Source: Gammaproteobacteria bacterium (GTDB lineage: Bacteria; Pseudomonadota; Gammaproteobacteria; Pseudomonadales; Azotimanducaceae_A). Taken from it: DNA of 64,000 nt. Shown one piece after another: positions 34,876-43,253 of the stretch. A program made the position numbers and the translations under genes. The stretch's first letter is position 1, and each line of letters begins with the position of its first letter. The notes below the pieces were generated by a model that worked only from the letters and a program-made list of their open reading frames with translations, was not told where the DNA came from and ran no database searches. Location of the stretch: NCBI GenBank assembly GCA_012960755.1, contig DUAT01000039.1, positions 64,864-128,863 on the forward strand, given 5' to 3'.

Positions 34876-35724
34876 TCAGAACAGCTTGCTCTGCAAGGAA
34901 TTGTAGAAGTTGGTGACAATTGGAATCGAGTAGGTTGACTTTCTGGCGACAAATCTAACAGGTCGACTGAGTCCGTGCTGGCCAAGATTAATCAGGCAGC
35001 TGGCTGGTATCTTCAGCGTTTTCGCAACGCCAATGGGTACAAGACCATGGCCAAATCCAACCATCGCCATCTGTGCAACACTGAAGAACGACTCCAGTGA
35101 TACCGTCCTGCGAATTTTAAGGCGCTCTGCATCACGCTTAAACGATCGCCAGGCACCGGAATAGTCCTCTATGGTGATCACGTCGAGTTTTTCCTTTTGT
35201 GGCCATTTGATTGGCTTGAGAGCCGATGGAACAATGACCATGGGTTCGAGGAACAGCACTTCGGACTGCAGATCTGTATCCAGCGAATCTGACCCCGTGC
35301 ACACACCTACCATGAATTCTCCTGATCGTATCCGATCAAGGACCACGGGCGTTCTATGAGTATGAAATTCGAAACGAGCATCAGGCATCTCCTGCTGCAC
35401 ATCGACAAAGACCCCGGGTCCCCAGGATGACAGGATGGCCTCTGAGACGCCGATAATCAGCTCTCCCTTGCCTGCAGATACTTCTTCAGCAAACAGGTCA
35501 CGCAATTCAGACAGGATCGGTGAAATCTTGTCCACCAGCTGTTTGCCATGCTGGGTTAATTCAACCCGGCGGCCTTTCTTCTGGATAAGCTTGCGGTCGT
35601 AGTATTTTTCCAACACGGCAATCCGCTTGCTGACAGCGGACTGGGAGATACGCAGGTCAGTACTGGCTTCCAACATCGTTCCCGTGCGAGACAGGGCCAG
35701 CAGGGTTTCCAGGTTCTCGATCAT
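34876..35724 (-). CDS. LysR-family transcriptional regulator
   Basis: The 282-residue protein has the LysR winged helix at residues 1-60 (LLALSRTGTMLEAS, then RISQSAVSKRIAVLEKYYDRKLI) and a periplasmic-binding-like effector domain from ~90 (GELIIGVSEAILS). It is divergent from a TauE/SafE transporter gene. A T-N11-A palindrome lies four bases upstream of its start. The effector is unknown; by context it may be a sulfonate, sulfite or organic acid handled by the transporter. Confidence 0.92.
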   Translation of the reverse strand: MIENLETLLALSRTGTMLEASTDLRISQSAVSKRIAVLEKYYDRKLIQKKGRRVELTQHGKQLVDKISPILSELRDLFAEEVSAGKGELIIGVSEAILSSWGPGVFVDVQQEMPDARFEFHTHRTPVVLDRIRSGEFMVGVCTGSDSLDTDLQSEVLFLEPMVIVPSALKPIKWPQKEKLDVITIEDYSGAWRSFKRDAERLKIRRTVSLESFFSVAQMAMVGFGHGLVPIGVAKTLKIPASCLINLGQHGLSRPVRFVARKSTYSIPIVTNFYNSLQSKLF

Positions 35725-35727
35725 ATG

Positions 35728-35750
35728 ATGTATTCCACAATGGGATACAT
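35728..35750. promoter_or_regulatory. LysR-type operator ATGTAT-N11-ATACAT
   Basis: ATGTAT (35728-35733) and ATACAT (35745-35750) are perfect arms around 11 bases, the T-N11-A geometry bound by LysR regulators. It lies in the 101-base gap between the divergent LysR and TauE genes, close to the regulator start, as expected for autoregulation plus control of the transporter. Confidence 0.65.
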
Positions 35751-35825
35751 TCTATTCTTTCTATTCTCTATTATCACCTATCCATCAGGTTCACAATTGC
35801 ATTTTTCATCAACCACCGGCCATTA

Positions 35826-36557
35826 ATGACTTACCTTCTCCTCGCGGTCGCAACGCTCATAACCAGTGTAATCTCCGGTGTCCTGAGTATGGCAGGCGGC
35901 ATGATATTGATGGGTGTCTTCGGCTTCCTGCTCTCGGTTCCATCGGCCATGGTATTGCATGGTGTCGCCCAGGCTGTCTCAAATGGATCGAGGATCTGGT
36001 TACATAGAGAACATATACGCTGGAATGTGCTCATCCCCTATTCAGCAGGCAGTTTTGTCATCCTGGCTTTGTTCATTCTGGTGACCTTTGTACCGGACAA
36101 GGGGTTGGTATTTGTACTTATCGGCAGTTTTCCATTTCTGGCTTTGATCCTGCCGAAGTCCTTCGAACTCGACATTCAGCGTAAACCAGTGGCATTTCTT
36201 TGTGGATTGGTGGTGACGACGGCGCAGATGCTCGCTGGTGCTTCCGGCCCGGTGCTGGATATTTTCTATGTCACCAGCACCCTCACTCGCCATGAAATTC
36301 TTGGCACCAAAGCGATTACCCAAACCCTGGGGCATGTCATCAAACTGACGTACTACGCTTTTTTTCTGACACTGACTATCGAACTGCCACCGTGGATCTA
36401 CCCGGCGGTTGTTCTTGCAGCAATACTGGGAAACTGGCTCGGCAAGCAGGTGATTGAGCGAATTGATGACCAATTGTTTAAAAAGGTAGGTCGCTACGTG
36501 ATTATGTTTGTGGGTGTGATTTACATTGCCAAGGGAGTTATTGAAACGATGAGTTAA
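35826..36557 (+). CDS. TauE/SafE-family anion exporter
   Basis: The 243-residue membrane protein has about seven to eight hydrophobic helices in two repeats. The first repeat shows VISGVLSMAGGMILMGVFGFLLSVPSAMVLHGVAQAVSNGSR and the second AGASGPVLDIFYVT with GTKAITQTLGH, both typical of TauE/SafE (sulfite or sulfoacetate exporters and relatives). Substrate unknown. It is divergent from the LysR gene. Its stop shares a TTAA with the stop of the convergent carboxylase gene, so there is no spacer between them. Confidence 0.88.
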   Translation: MTYLLLAVATLITSVISGVLSMAGGMILMGVFGFLLSVPSAMVLHGVAQAVSNGSRIWLHREHIRWNVLIPYSAGSFVILALFILVTFVPDKGLVFVLIGSFPFLALILPKSFELDIQRKPVAFLCGLVVTTAQMLAGASGPVLDIFYVTSTLTRHEILGTKAITQTLGHVIKLTYYAFFLTLTIELPPWIYPAVVLAAILGNWLGKQVIERIDDQLFKKVGRYVIMFVGVIYIAKGVIETMS

Positions 36558-39500
36558 GCCGCCTCTTCTTTCTCTACCAGCGGTTTTATCACGAAAAGCA
36601 AATCCCCCTCGTTCACCTGTTGGCCACTCGCCAGGTTGATGCGCGTCACCTCGTATTTGCGCATGGACGAATAGAGCTCACCATTTTCACCGGCAAAGCT
36701 ACCGAGGTTTACAGGTGTAAACATCTTCATGGCTTCTAGCTGGCATAGCGTATCATCTGTTGTAATCACTTCACCTACGGTGACGTATTCAGGTTCTGAC
36801 GGGGAAGGTGTACGATAAAAAATACCCGTTGAGGGTGACAGCACTTTAATTTCATCACTGCCATCTATTTTGAGCATCTCGATATCAAGCCCTGTTCCAC
36901 TGATGCCGGATGCTTCCTCGATCTCCTGAATCAGTTCATCAATATTGATGCGGCTTAAGAAACCGGGTAAATAACCCGTATCGTAGACGCCTTTCTGGAA
37001 CTCATCATCCTTCAGAATTCGCCTGATCAGGCTGATGTTTGTGCAGATACCGTGGACCTTGACCTTGCCAAGATAGGCATGCATCTTTTCTGTGGCATCT
37101 TTTCTGTCTTTGCCGTGACAAATAATCTGGACAATCAGGCTGTCATAGAAGGGTGAAATAACTTTCCCTTCGCCCGCGATTGAAATAATTTGAAACCCTT
37201 CCTCCTCCGGTAATTCACAATGGGTAATCTCTCCTGGGGTGGGGCTGAATGAAACGTTACCTCCAGCATCCAGCACTGCCTTTTCTGCGTTGACGCGAAC
37301 TTCCAGGCCATAGCCTTTTTCGGAAGGCGCAAGGTCGGCAATAGATTCCCCTGAGGCGATCTCGAACTGTTTCCTGACAATATCAATACCCGTCACTACT
37401 TCTGTGACCGGATGTTCCACCTGCAGGCGGGTGTTCATCTCCATGAAATAGATCGCATCGCTGGGTAAATCGTAAATAAACTCAACCGTGCCCGCACCCA
37501 CATAGTCGACTGCATCAGCGATTTTTTCAGCATATTGAGTAACCTGTTTTTTTAATTTGGCAGGTAACATGGTAGATGCAGATTCTTCCATCAACTTCTG
37601 GTTGTTACGTTGCACGCTACAATCACGAATACCCAACACCCTGGTGTTACCATGTATGTCGCGCAGAATCTGCGCCTCAATATGGCGCATCGAAGTGACA
37701 AATTTTTCAATGTACAGATCGCCATTGCCAAATGCGGCTTTCGCTTCGGTGTTCACCCTTTGAAACAGACTGTCAATTTCTTCTGGCTTCTCAACCACCT
37801 GGATACCTTTACCGCCACCACCATGCACTGCCTTTAAAAGTACCGGGTAGCCAACCTGGTCCGCAATTTCTGCCGCCCGCTCAGGCGTGTTGACGATACC
37901 GTGACTGCCGGGCACCACGGGCACATCAATGCTCATCGTGGTGCTGATGGCATTAGATTTATTACCCATGGTTTCCATACTGACAACCTTCGGACCAATA
38001 AAATTCACCGATTTCTGACGGACGATCTTGGCAAAATTTGGATCTTCAGATAGAAAGCCAATACCCGGATGAAGCGAATCGACCTTTTCCGCATCAGCAA
38101 TACTCAGGACACTGAGCGCGTTGAGATAACTTTCGTCTGAAGTATTGCCACCGATGCAGACCAGGGAATGTCTGGGATCATCTTTGACCATGTCAGCCGG
38201 TGTCGATTCCATATCAGGATCCGATTGCACCAATACCACTTCGTGTCCCATCTCAATCGCTTTCGACACCAGCTTCACTGCGGTACATCCCCGTGCATGG
38301 ATCAACGTACGTTTAATAGGCCGGAACAGGTCGTCTTCTGCTTCCATACGGGACTGTACTCCCGGCTCTGCCGCCGTGAGGGTACCTGCCATAATCCGGT
38401 CAACAATTTGTTCTACATTTTCAGTAGGCAGGGGAATGGATGGATCAACACCGCGCAATTCCTCGTCCAACCCGTCGGAAAACGGATGCTTGACAAGGCC
38501 GCGCATGGAACCTTCTTTCACAGAAAGGTAATTACTTAACAGACAAGTGTATGGAAGATTCGACTCAACCACCGCCTGTCCCGCAAACGGCATCTTGGTG
38601 CCGGTGAAATAATAGGTTTGCGCCAGGGGATGGGTAACGAAGCTTGCCTGGGCACCTCCCGTGCAATCGCCAAAGCCAAACATGATGATGGGAAGATCAT
38701 TGTCCCGCACAAAACGGGTGATTCGGTCATTGACCACTGGCATCGTAAACAGTGCCCCGGCACCCTCCTTGGTCTGCATGCCTCCGGAGGAGACAAAACA
38801 AATAACCGGTAAGCGCTGAATCGCACACTCAACCAACAATTTGCACAACCTGACGCAGTCCGAACTGTCAATCGCACCTGCCTGGAAGGCAATATTTGGC
38901 ATCACCATACCGACCCGATAGCATCCTTTTTCGGTTTTGAAATCCCCGATACCAGTAATCAGCCCGTGGGGTCGTATATTATTTTTCAACGCAGATTCAA
39001 TGGATGGCCGGAAGGTAGGGAATGAAACAGGATTCGCGGATAGCAGATCATCATTTAATTCTTCGAAGTTCTCTATAAACCGCTCTTTCAGGTTTTCAAA
39101 AGAGGTACGGCCACTGCGTTTCTCACGTGTCAGTATTTCATTGAATAGCAGATCCCGGTAGGCAATGGTGAGTCGATTCCAAAAATCCTTGCGACGCCCA
39201 ATTCGAACCGGTTCAACCTTGCCTTCATATCGTTTTTCGCCGCTCTTTGCAGCGTAATACTCCGGTAACAATTTTTCAAAAAAGAAACTGACCACTACAA
39301 ACAGCGTATCTGACTTATCCTTGTGAACTACCCTTATCCATTCCTCAACAGATTTCAGGAACGATGCGCTGCGGGAACGGGATGCCAACTCGACAACCCA
39401 GCCGGAGAATCGTTTCTTAATCTCTTCCTCGCCAATATCGGCAAATTCGGCTTGAGAGGTCAACTCCTTGACAGAACGGTCAAGTAACTGCTCGATGAAT

Positions 39501-41467
39501 TCCATCGACAGCGTGCGGGACTCATGTGCCTGACGTGCCACCGATGAAAGATCCGTGATTAAATTTTCATATACGTAACTGAAGACGATAAGATTCTGGC
39601 ACTCAAGCATAAAGTCGCTGTGGATATCCTCATCAAGAACCACATCAAGGATCGTTCGTTCCTGATCTGACTTGTCGACTTCAGCATCTGTTTTTCGATC
39701 GATGTAGGACCAGAGCGTGTCTTCGAGTAAACGGCGATTTAACCTGATGGGATTGGAATGTTTGTCCTGGGTTGCAACAAGACCCAGGGAATATTCTGAC
39801 AGGTTTTGACCTTCGAGAACCTCCGCATCATAAAGGCTTTCTTCTTCCATAATCAGGTTAAGCTCTGAAGCGAGTTGCTCCGCCAGAAAGTCTTCACTCT
39901 TGCCCTCGACAAATTCCCCACTAAAAAGTTTTTTGCCTTCATGACTGAAACGGTTTTTCAACTGGATTGTGAATGCGCTATCCGTGTCGGACATACTTCG
40001 CAGAAGTGCTTTTACATCCTTTATATCAGATACGCTGAGCAGGAAGGTACTCGTTTCCTGGTCGCCAATATGCTCCATCAGCGCGACATAGTTGTCTCTT
40101 GCGCTTGCCTTCCAGCGATTGTAGAGGTGCAGGCCACACAACAGACACAATTCCCGTTTGGCATTTTCGTAGTTCTTGGTGGGCTCACCAAAGATCAATT
40201 GCGCAATGCGCCCCCTGGCATCGCCAACCACGGCTTTCTTATCTTCGTAGTTTTTCCAGGCCTTGATCAATTCATCTTCGTACAGAATTTTGTCAGGGTC
40301 CAGCAACCAGCTCAGAAAGGCCGAACGCCTCTCACGACGCTGCCGCTGGAACAGTTCGCCTTCAGGCAACTCACTGGACGCCAAACGGCCGTACTGGGAC
40401 ATGGTAATGCTCTTGATTCGTTTCCTGAGTCCAAGGTAACGCAGGTACCGGAACGTCACGCCAAAAATATTGGGATACTCTGTTGGCGTGCTTCTCAATT
40501 TTAGAGCTGAGCTAGCATGTACAGCGGACAAAGATTCCGTAAGGTGAAGATAGCGATTAATGTTACGATGATAGTGCTCAAGTATTTCCGGATGTTGATC
40601 CACAAACTCACGGGTTCTTTGCTCGATCGACAGGATGCCGGAGACGATGGCATTGTTCAGGTTATGGATCTTGTCATCTTCCCCAGGGTCATAGTCGATA
40701 ATTCCATCGATATTACCCTGCTTGTACAACTCAAAAGATGACACACCCACAGACTGGGCGCATTCTTGCCAGGACAGGTTATAACGCCTGACCAGATTCG
40801 CCAGTGATTTGGGATTGATGGTGTTAAACACACCGGTACGCAATGAAAGCAGTAGATTACCGGCGGCCAGCGCTATGGCACCACCGGAGTATCCCTGACC
40901 AACAACGATACCAATTGTCGGTACGTCTACATTACAAAGTTCAGCAATCAAACGTGAAATCGAATGTGCCTGGTTCTCCGCATTGGCGAGTTCGTTCGCG
41001 TCTGCGCCGGGTGTGTCCATAAGACAAACAATAGGCATCGAACGAACAGCGTAATCGTTAGCCGCCTTCGCGGCCAATTCGTGATGTTCCGGCCCCCAGA
41101 CACCCAATCCAAAAGCTCGGTCCTGAGTGATAAAGCCGACCCGCCTGGGCACACCGTCAAACATCATTTCGACTTCCGCTGCGTAGAAAGGACCTTGCTG
41201 GGTTTCTTTGATTATCGGCAGATCTAAAGATTCTACTATTTCTTTGGACCCGGGCCGTGACGTCTCTTCACTCGGGGTTACTGATGTTGCAATATAACTA
41301 TCGATATCCAGGCTGTGTAATCGATCAACTTCAATCTCGATTTGCTGTTCAGAAATCAAACCCTTGATAACTGCGGCTGGTTCCCGTTGCGGAAACAGGG
41401 AAAAGTCCTGCGAGAGGCTTTCTGCAATTAAATAAAGCTGATCAACCGAAGCTTTTTTCTGCTCCAT
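36554..41467 (-). CDS. Single-chain biotin-dependent carboxylase: alpha-CT, beta-CT, BC and BCCP
   Basis: One 1637-residue frame without a break carries all parts of an acyl-CoA carboxylase. Residues ~85-330 are AccA-like (MPIVCLMDTPGADANELANA, then GQGYSGGAIALA). ~330-825 is mostly helical and unassigned. ~830-1050 is AccD-like (FVSSGGMQTKEGAGALFTMP, GDCTGGAQASFV) without the AccD zinc finger. ~1050-1510 is biotin carboxylase (HGGGGKGI near 1215, RDCSVQRNNQKLMEESA, MNTRLQVEHPVTEV). ~1540-1637 is the biotinyl domain with Lys1581 in EAMKM. It would carboxylate acetyl-CoA or a longer acyl-CoA. Bacterial ACC normally has four proteins, and known single-chain forms place BC first. It lies 171 bases downstream of fumarase. 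Confidence 0.9.
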   Translation of the reverse strand: MEQKKASVDQLYLIAESLSQDFSLFPQREPAAVIKGLISEQQIEIEVDRLHSLDIDSYIATSVTPSEETSRPGSKEIVESLDLPIIKETQQGPFYAAEVEMMFDGVPRRVGFITQDRAFGLGVWGPEHHELAAKAANDYAVRSMPIVCLMDTPGADANELANAENQAHSISRLIAELCNVDVPTIGIVVGQGYSGGAIALAAGNLLLSLRTGVFNTINPKSLANLVRRYNLSWQECAQSVGVSSFELYKQGNIDGIIDYDPGEDDKIHNLNNAIVSGILSIEQRTREFVDQHPEILEHYHRNINRYLHLTESLSAVHASSALKLRSTPTEYPNIFGVTFRYLRYLGLRKRIKSITMSQYGRLASSELPEGELFQRQRRERRSAFLSWLLDPDKILYEDELIKAWKNYEDKKAVVGDARGRIAQLIFGEPTKNYENAKRELCLLCGLHLYNRWKASARDNYVALMEHIGDQETSTFLLSVSDIKDVKALLRSMSDTDSAFTIQLKNRFSHEGKKLFSGEFVEGKSEDFLAEQLASELNLIMEEESLYDAEVLEGQNLSEYSLGLVATQDKHSNPIRLNRRLLEDTLWSYIDRKTDAEVDKSDQERTILDVVLDEDIHSDFMLECQNLIVFSYVYENLITDLSSVARQAHESRTLSMEFIEQLLDRSVKELTSQAEFADIGEEEIKKRFSGWVVELASRSRSASFLKSVEEWIRVVHKDKSDTLFVVVSFFFEKLLPEYYAAKSGEKRYEGKVEPVRIGRRKDFWNRLTIAYRDLLFNEILTREKRSGRTSFENLKERFIENFEELNDDLLSANPVSFPTFRPSIESALKNNIRPHGLITGIGDFKTEKGCYRVGMVMPNIAFQAGAIDSSDCVRLCKLLVECAIQRLPVICFVSSGGMQTKEGAGALFTMPVVNDRITRFVRDNDLPIIMFGFGDCTGGAQASFVTHPLAQTYYFTGTKMPFAGQAVVESNLPYTCLLSNYLSVKEGSMRGLVKHPFSDGLDEELRGVDPSIPLPTENVEQIVDRIMAGTLTAAEPGVQSRMEAEDDLFRPIKRTLIHARGCTAVKLVSKAIEMGHEVVLVQSDPDMESTPADMVKDDPRHSLVCIGGNTSDESYLNALSVLSIADAEKVDSLHPGIGFLSEDPNFAKIVRQKSVNFIGPKVVSMETMGNKSNAISTTMSIDVPVVPGSHGIVNTPERAAEIADQVGYPVLLKAVHGGGGKGIQVVEKPEEIDSLFQRVNTEAKAAFGNGDLYIEKFVTSMRHIEAQILRDIHGNTRVLGIRDCSVQRNNQKLMEESASTMLPAKLKKQVTQYAEKIADAVDYVGAGTVEFIYDLPSDAIYFMEMNTRLQVEHPVTEVVTGIDIVRKQFEIASGESIADLAPSEKGYGLEVRVNAEKAVLDAGGNVSFSPTPGEITHCELPEEEGFQIISIAGEGKVISPFYDSLIVQIICHGKDRKDATEKMHAYLGKVKVHGICTNISLIRRILKDDEFQKGVYDTGYLPGFLSRINIDELIQEIEEASGISGTGLDIEMLKIDGSDEIKVLSPSTGIFYRTPSPSEPEYVTVGEVITTDDTLCQLEAMKMFTPVNLGSFAGENGELYSSMRKYEVTRINLASGQQVNEGDLLFVIKPLVEKEEAA

Positions 41468-41637
41468 AAATACTATTCCAATGTCTGATAAACACCATCC
41501 GATGGCATTTCGAAATTCAAGAACTTTGACCCGGACAGCTTTCTCGGTTCCAAATCGGGCTAATGTACTCTATACGCCGGTTTCTTTCAACGAAACTGAA
41601 CAAATATTGTTTTATAACTATATGATTCTAAAAGACT

Positions 41638-43161
41638 TTAGACTTCAACTAAAGGAAGTTTGCCGATCTTTGAGCGCCAGGTTCGCGGACCGGTGACATG
41701 CACAGAAGTACCCCGGGCATCCACGGCAACGGTGACTGGCATATCTTTGACTTCAAATTCATGAATCGCTTCCATTCCAAGGTCCGCGAAGGCAACCACC
41801 CGGGATTTTCGAATCGCCTTTGACACCAGATATGCAGCTCCACCGACCGCCATCAGGTAAACTGCCTGATGTTCCCGGATCGATTCAATCGCCGCGGGAC
41901 CACGTTCTGCCTTGCCAATCATGCCCAGAAGGCCCGTATTCTCCAGCATCATCTCCGTATAACCATCCATGCGAGTGGCTGTAGTCGGGCCTGCAGGGCC
42001 GACGACCTCCTCCCTGACCGGATCAACCGGCCCAACGTAGTAAATAAAGCGGCCGTCAAAATCTACACCTGCCGGTAAGCCTTTACCCTCTGCAAACAGG
42101 TCCCTGATGCGTTTATGTGCGGCATCCCGACCTGTGAGCATCTTGCCGGAAATCAGAATGGTTTCGCCCGGCTGCCAGGACTCTACGTCCTCCTTTGTTA
42201 CTGTGTCCAGGTCCACCCGACGAGAACTCGGACCGGCTTCCCAGGTGATTTCAGGCCAATCCTCGAGTTTTGGCACCGGCAGTTTAGCAGGGCCTGAGCC
42301 ATCGAGGACAAAATGAACATGCCTGGTGGCAGCACAGTTAGGGATCATTGCAACGGGTAAATTCGCCGCATGGGTTGGGTAATCCATGATTTTGATATCC
42401 AATACGGTGGTCAATCCCCCCAGGCCCTGGGCACCAATTCCTAAAGCGTTGACCTTTTCGAACAATTCCAGGCGTAACTCCTCGATTCGGCTTTCAGCGC
42501 CACGGGCTTGGAGTTCGTGAATGTCGATCGGCTCCATTAATGATCGTTTCGCCAGTAAAGTTGCTTTTTCAGCGGTACCACCGATGCCAATACCCAACAT
42601 ACCCGGAGGACACCAACCAGCCCCCATAGTCGGTACGGTGTTGATCACCCAGTCAACGACGCTGTCCGAAGGGTTAAGCATCGCCAGTTTTGACTTGGCT
42701 TCCGACCCCCCGCCCTTTGCTGCTACATGAATGTCTACCTTATCGCCCGAGACCAGTTCGGTATGGATCACAGCCGGGGTATTGTCACGGGTGTTAATTC
42801 GTTTACCCGCCGGGTCGGTCAAAATAGAGCCTCGCAGGACATTATCGGGCAGTTGATACGCTCTCCTGACACCTTCATTGATCATATCTTCGAGTGAAAC
42901 ATCAGTTTCGAAGCGAACATCCATACCCACAGAAAGGAAGACGTTAACAATGCCCGTATCCTGGCATATAGGTCTGTGGCCTTCGGCGCACATCCGGGAA
43001 TTAATCAGAATCTGGGCCATTGCATCCTTTGCGGCTACGGATTCTTCACGCTCATAAGCCTCGTTAAGCGCCTTGATAAAGTCCGGCGGATGATAGTACG
43101 AAATGTACTGCAACGAATCCTGGATGCTCTGGATCAAGTCCTGTTTGGTCACAACGGTCAT
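41638..43161 (-). CDS. Fumarate hydratase, class I (iron-sulfur)
   Basis: The 507-residue protein has both class I halves in one chain: an alpha part (KDAMAQILINSRMCAEGHRPICQDTGI; AAKGGGSEAKSKLAMLNPSDS) and a beta part (GKMLTGRDAAHKRI; VGPAGPTTATRMDGYTEMMLENTGLLGMIGKAERGP). Conserved cysteines for the 4Fe-4S cluster are present. It hydrates fumarate to malate in the TCA cycle. I chose the ATG at 43161, because FumA-type proteins begin with TKQDLIQS shortly after the start; an ATG at 43185 is the alternative. It precedes the single-chain carboxylase on the same strand. Confidence 0.93.
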   Translation of the reverse strand: MTVVTKQDLIQSIQDSLQYISYYHPPDFIKALNEAYEREESVAAKDAMAQILINSRMCAEGHRPICQDTGIVNVFLSVGMDVRFETDVSLEDMINEGVRRAYQLPDNVLRGSILTDPAGKRINTRDNTPAVIHTELVSGDKVDIHVAAKGGGSEAKSKLAMLNPSDSVVDWVINTVPTMGAGWCPPGMLGIGIGGTAEKATLLAKRSLMEPIDIHELQARGAESRIEELRLELFEKVNALGIGAQGLGGLTTVLDIKIMDYPTHAANLPVAMIPNCAATRHVHFVLDGSGPAKLPVPKLEDWPEITWEAGPSSRRVDLDTVTKEDVESWQPGETILISGKMLTGRDAAHKRIRDLFAEGKGLPAGVDFDGRFIYYVGPVDPVREEVVGPAGPTTATRMDGYTEMMLENTGLLGMIGKAERGPAAIESIREHQAVYLMAVGGAAYLVSKAIRKSRVVAFADLGMEAIHEFEVKDMPVTVAVDARGTSVHVTGPRTWRSKIGKLPLVEV

Positions 43162-43253
43162 AACAGTTCCATACTTCACATGCACATACGTTTATTCTAC
43201 CAACCATTCGACTGCTTCACTTCATGAAATTTCGAATTAGAAAACCTGAACAG

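Noticed and set aside
39875..40504. A 209-residue frame on the plus strand inside the carboxylase.
   Set aside because: It lies fully antisense to the well-supported carboxylase frame, has no family motif, and reads as an accidental shadow.
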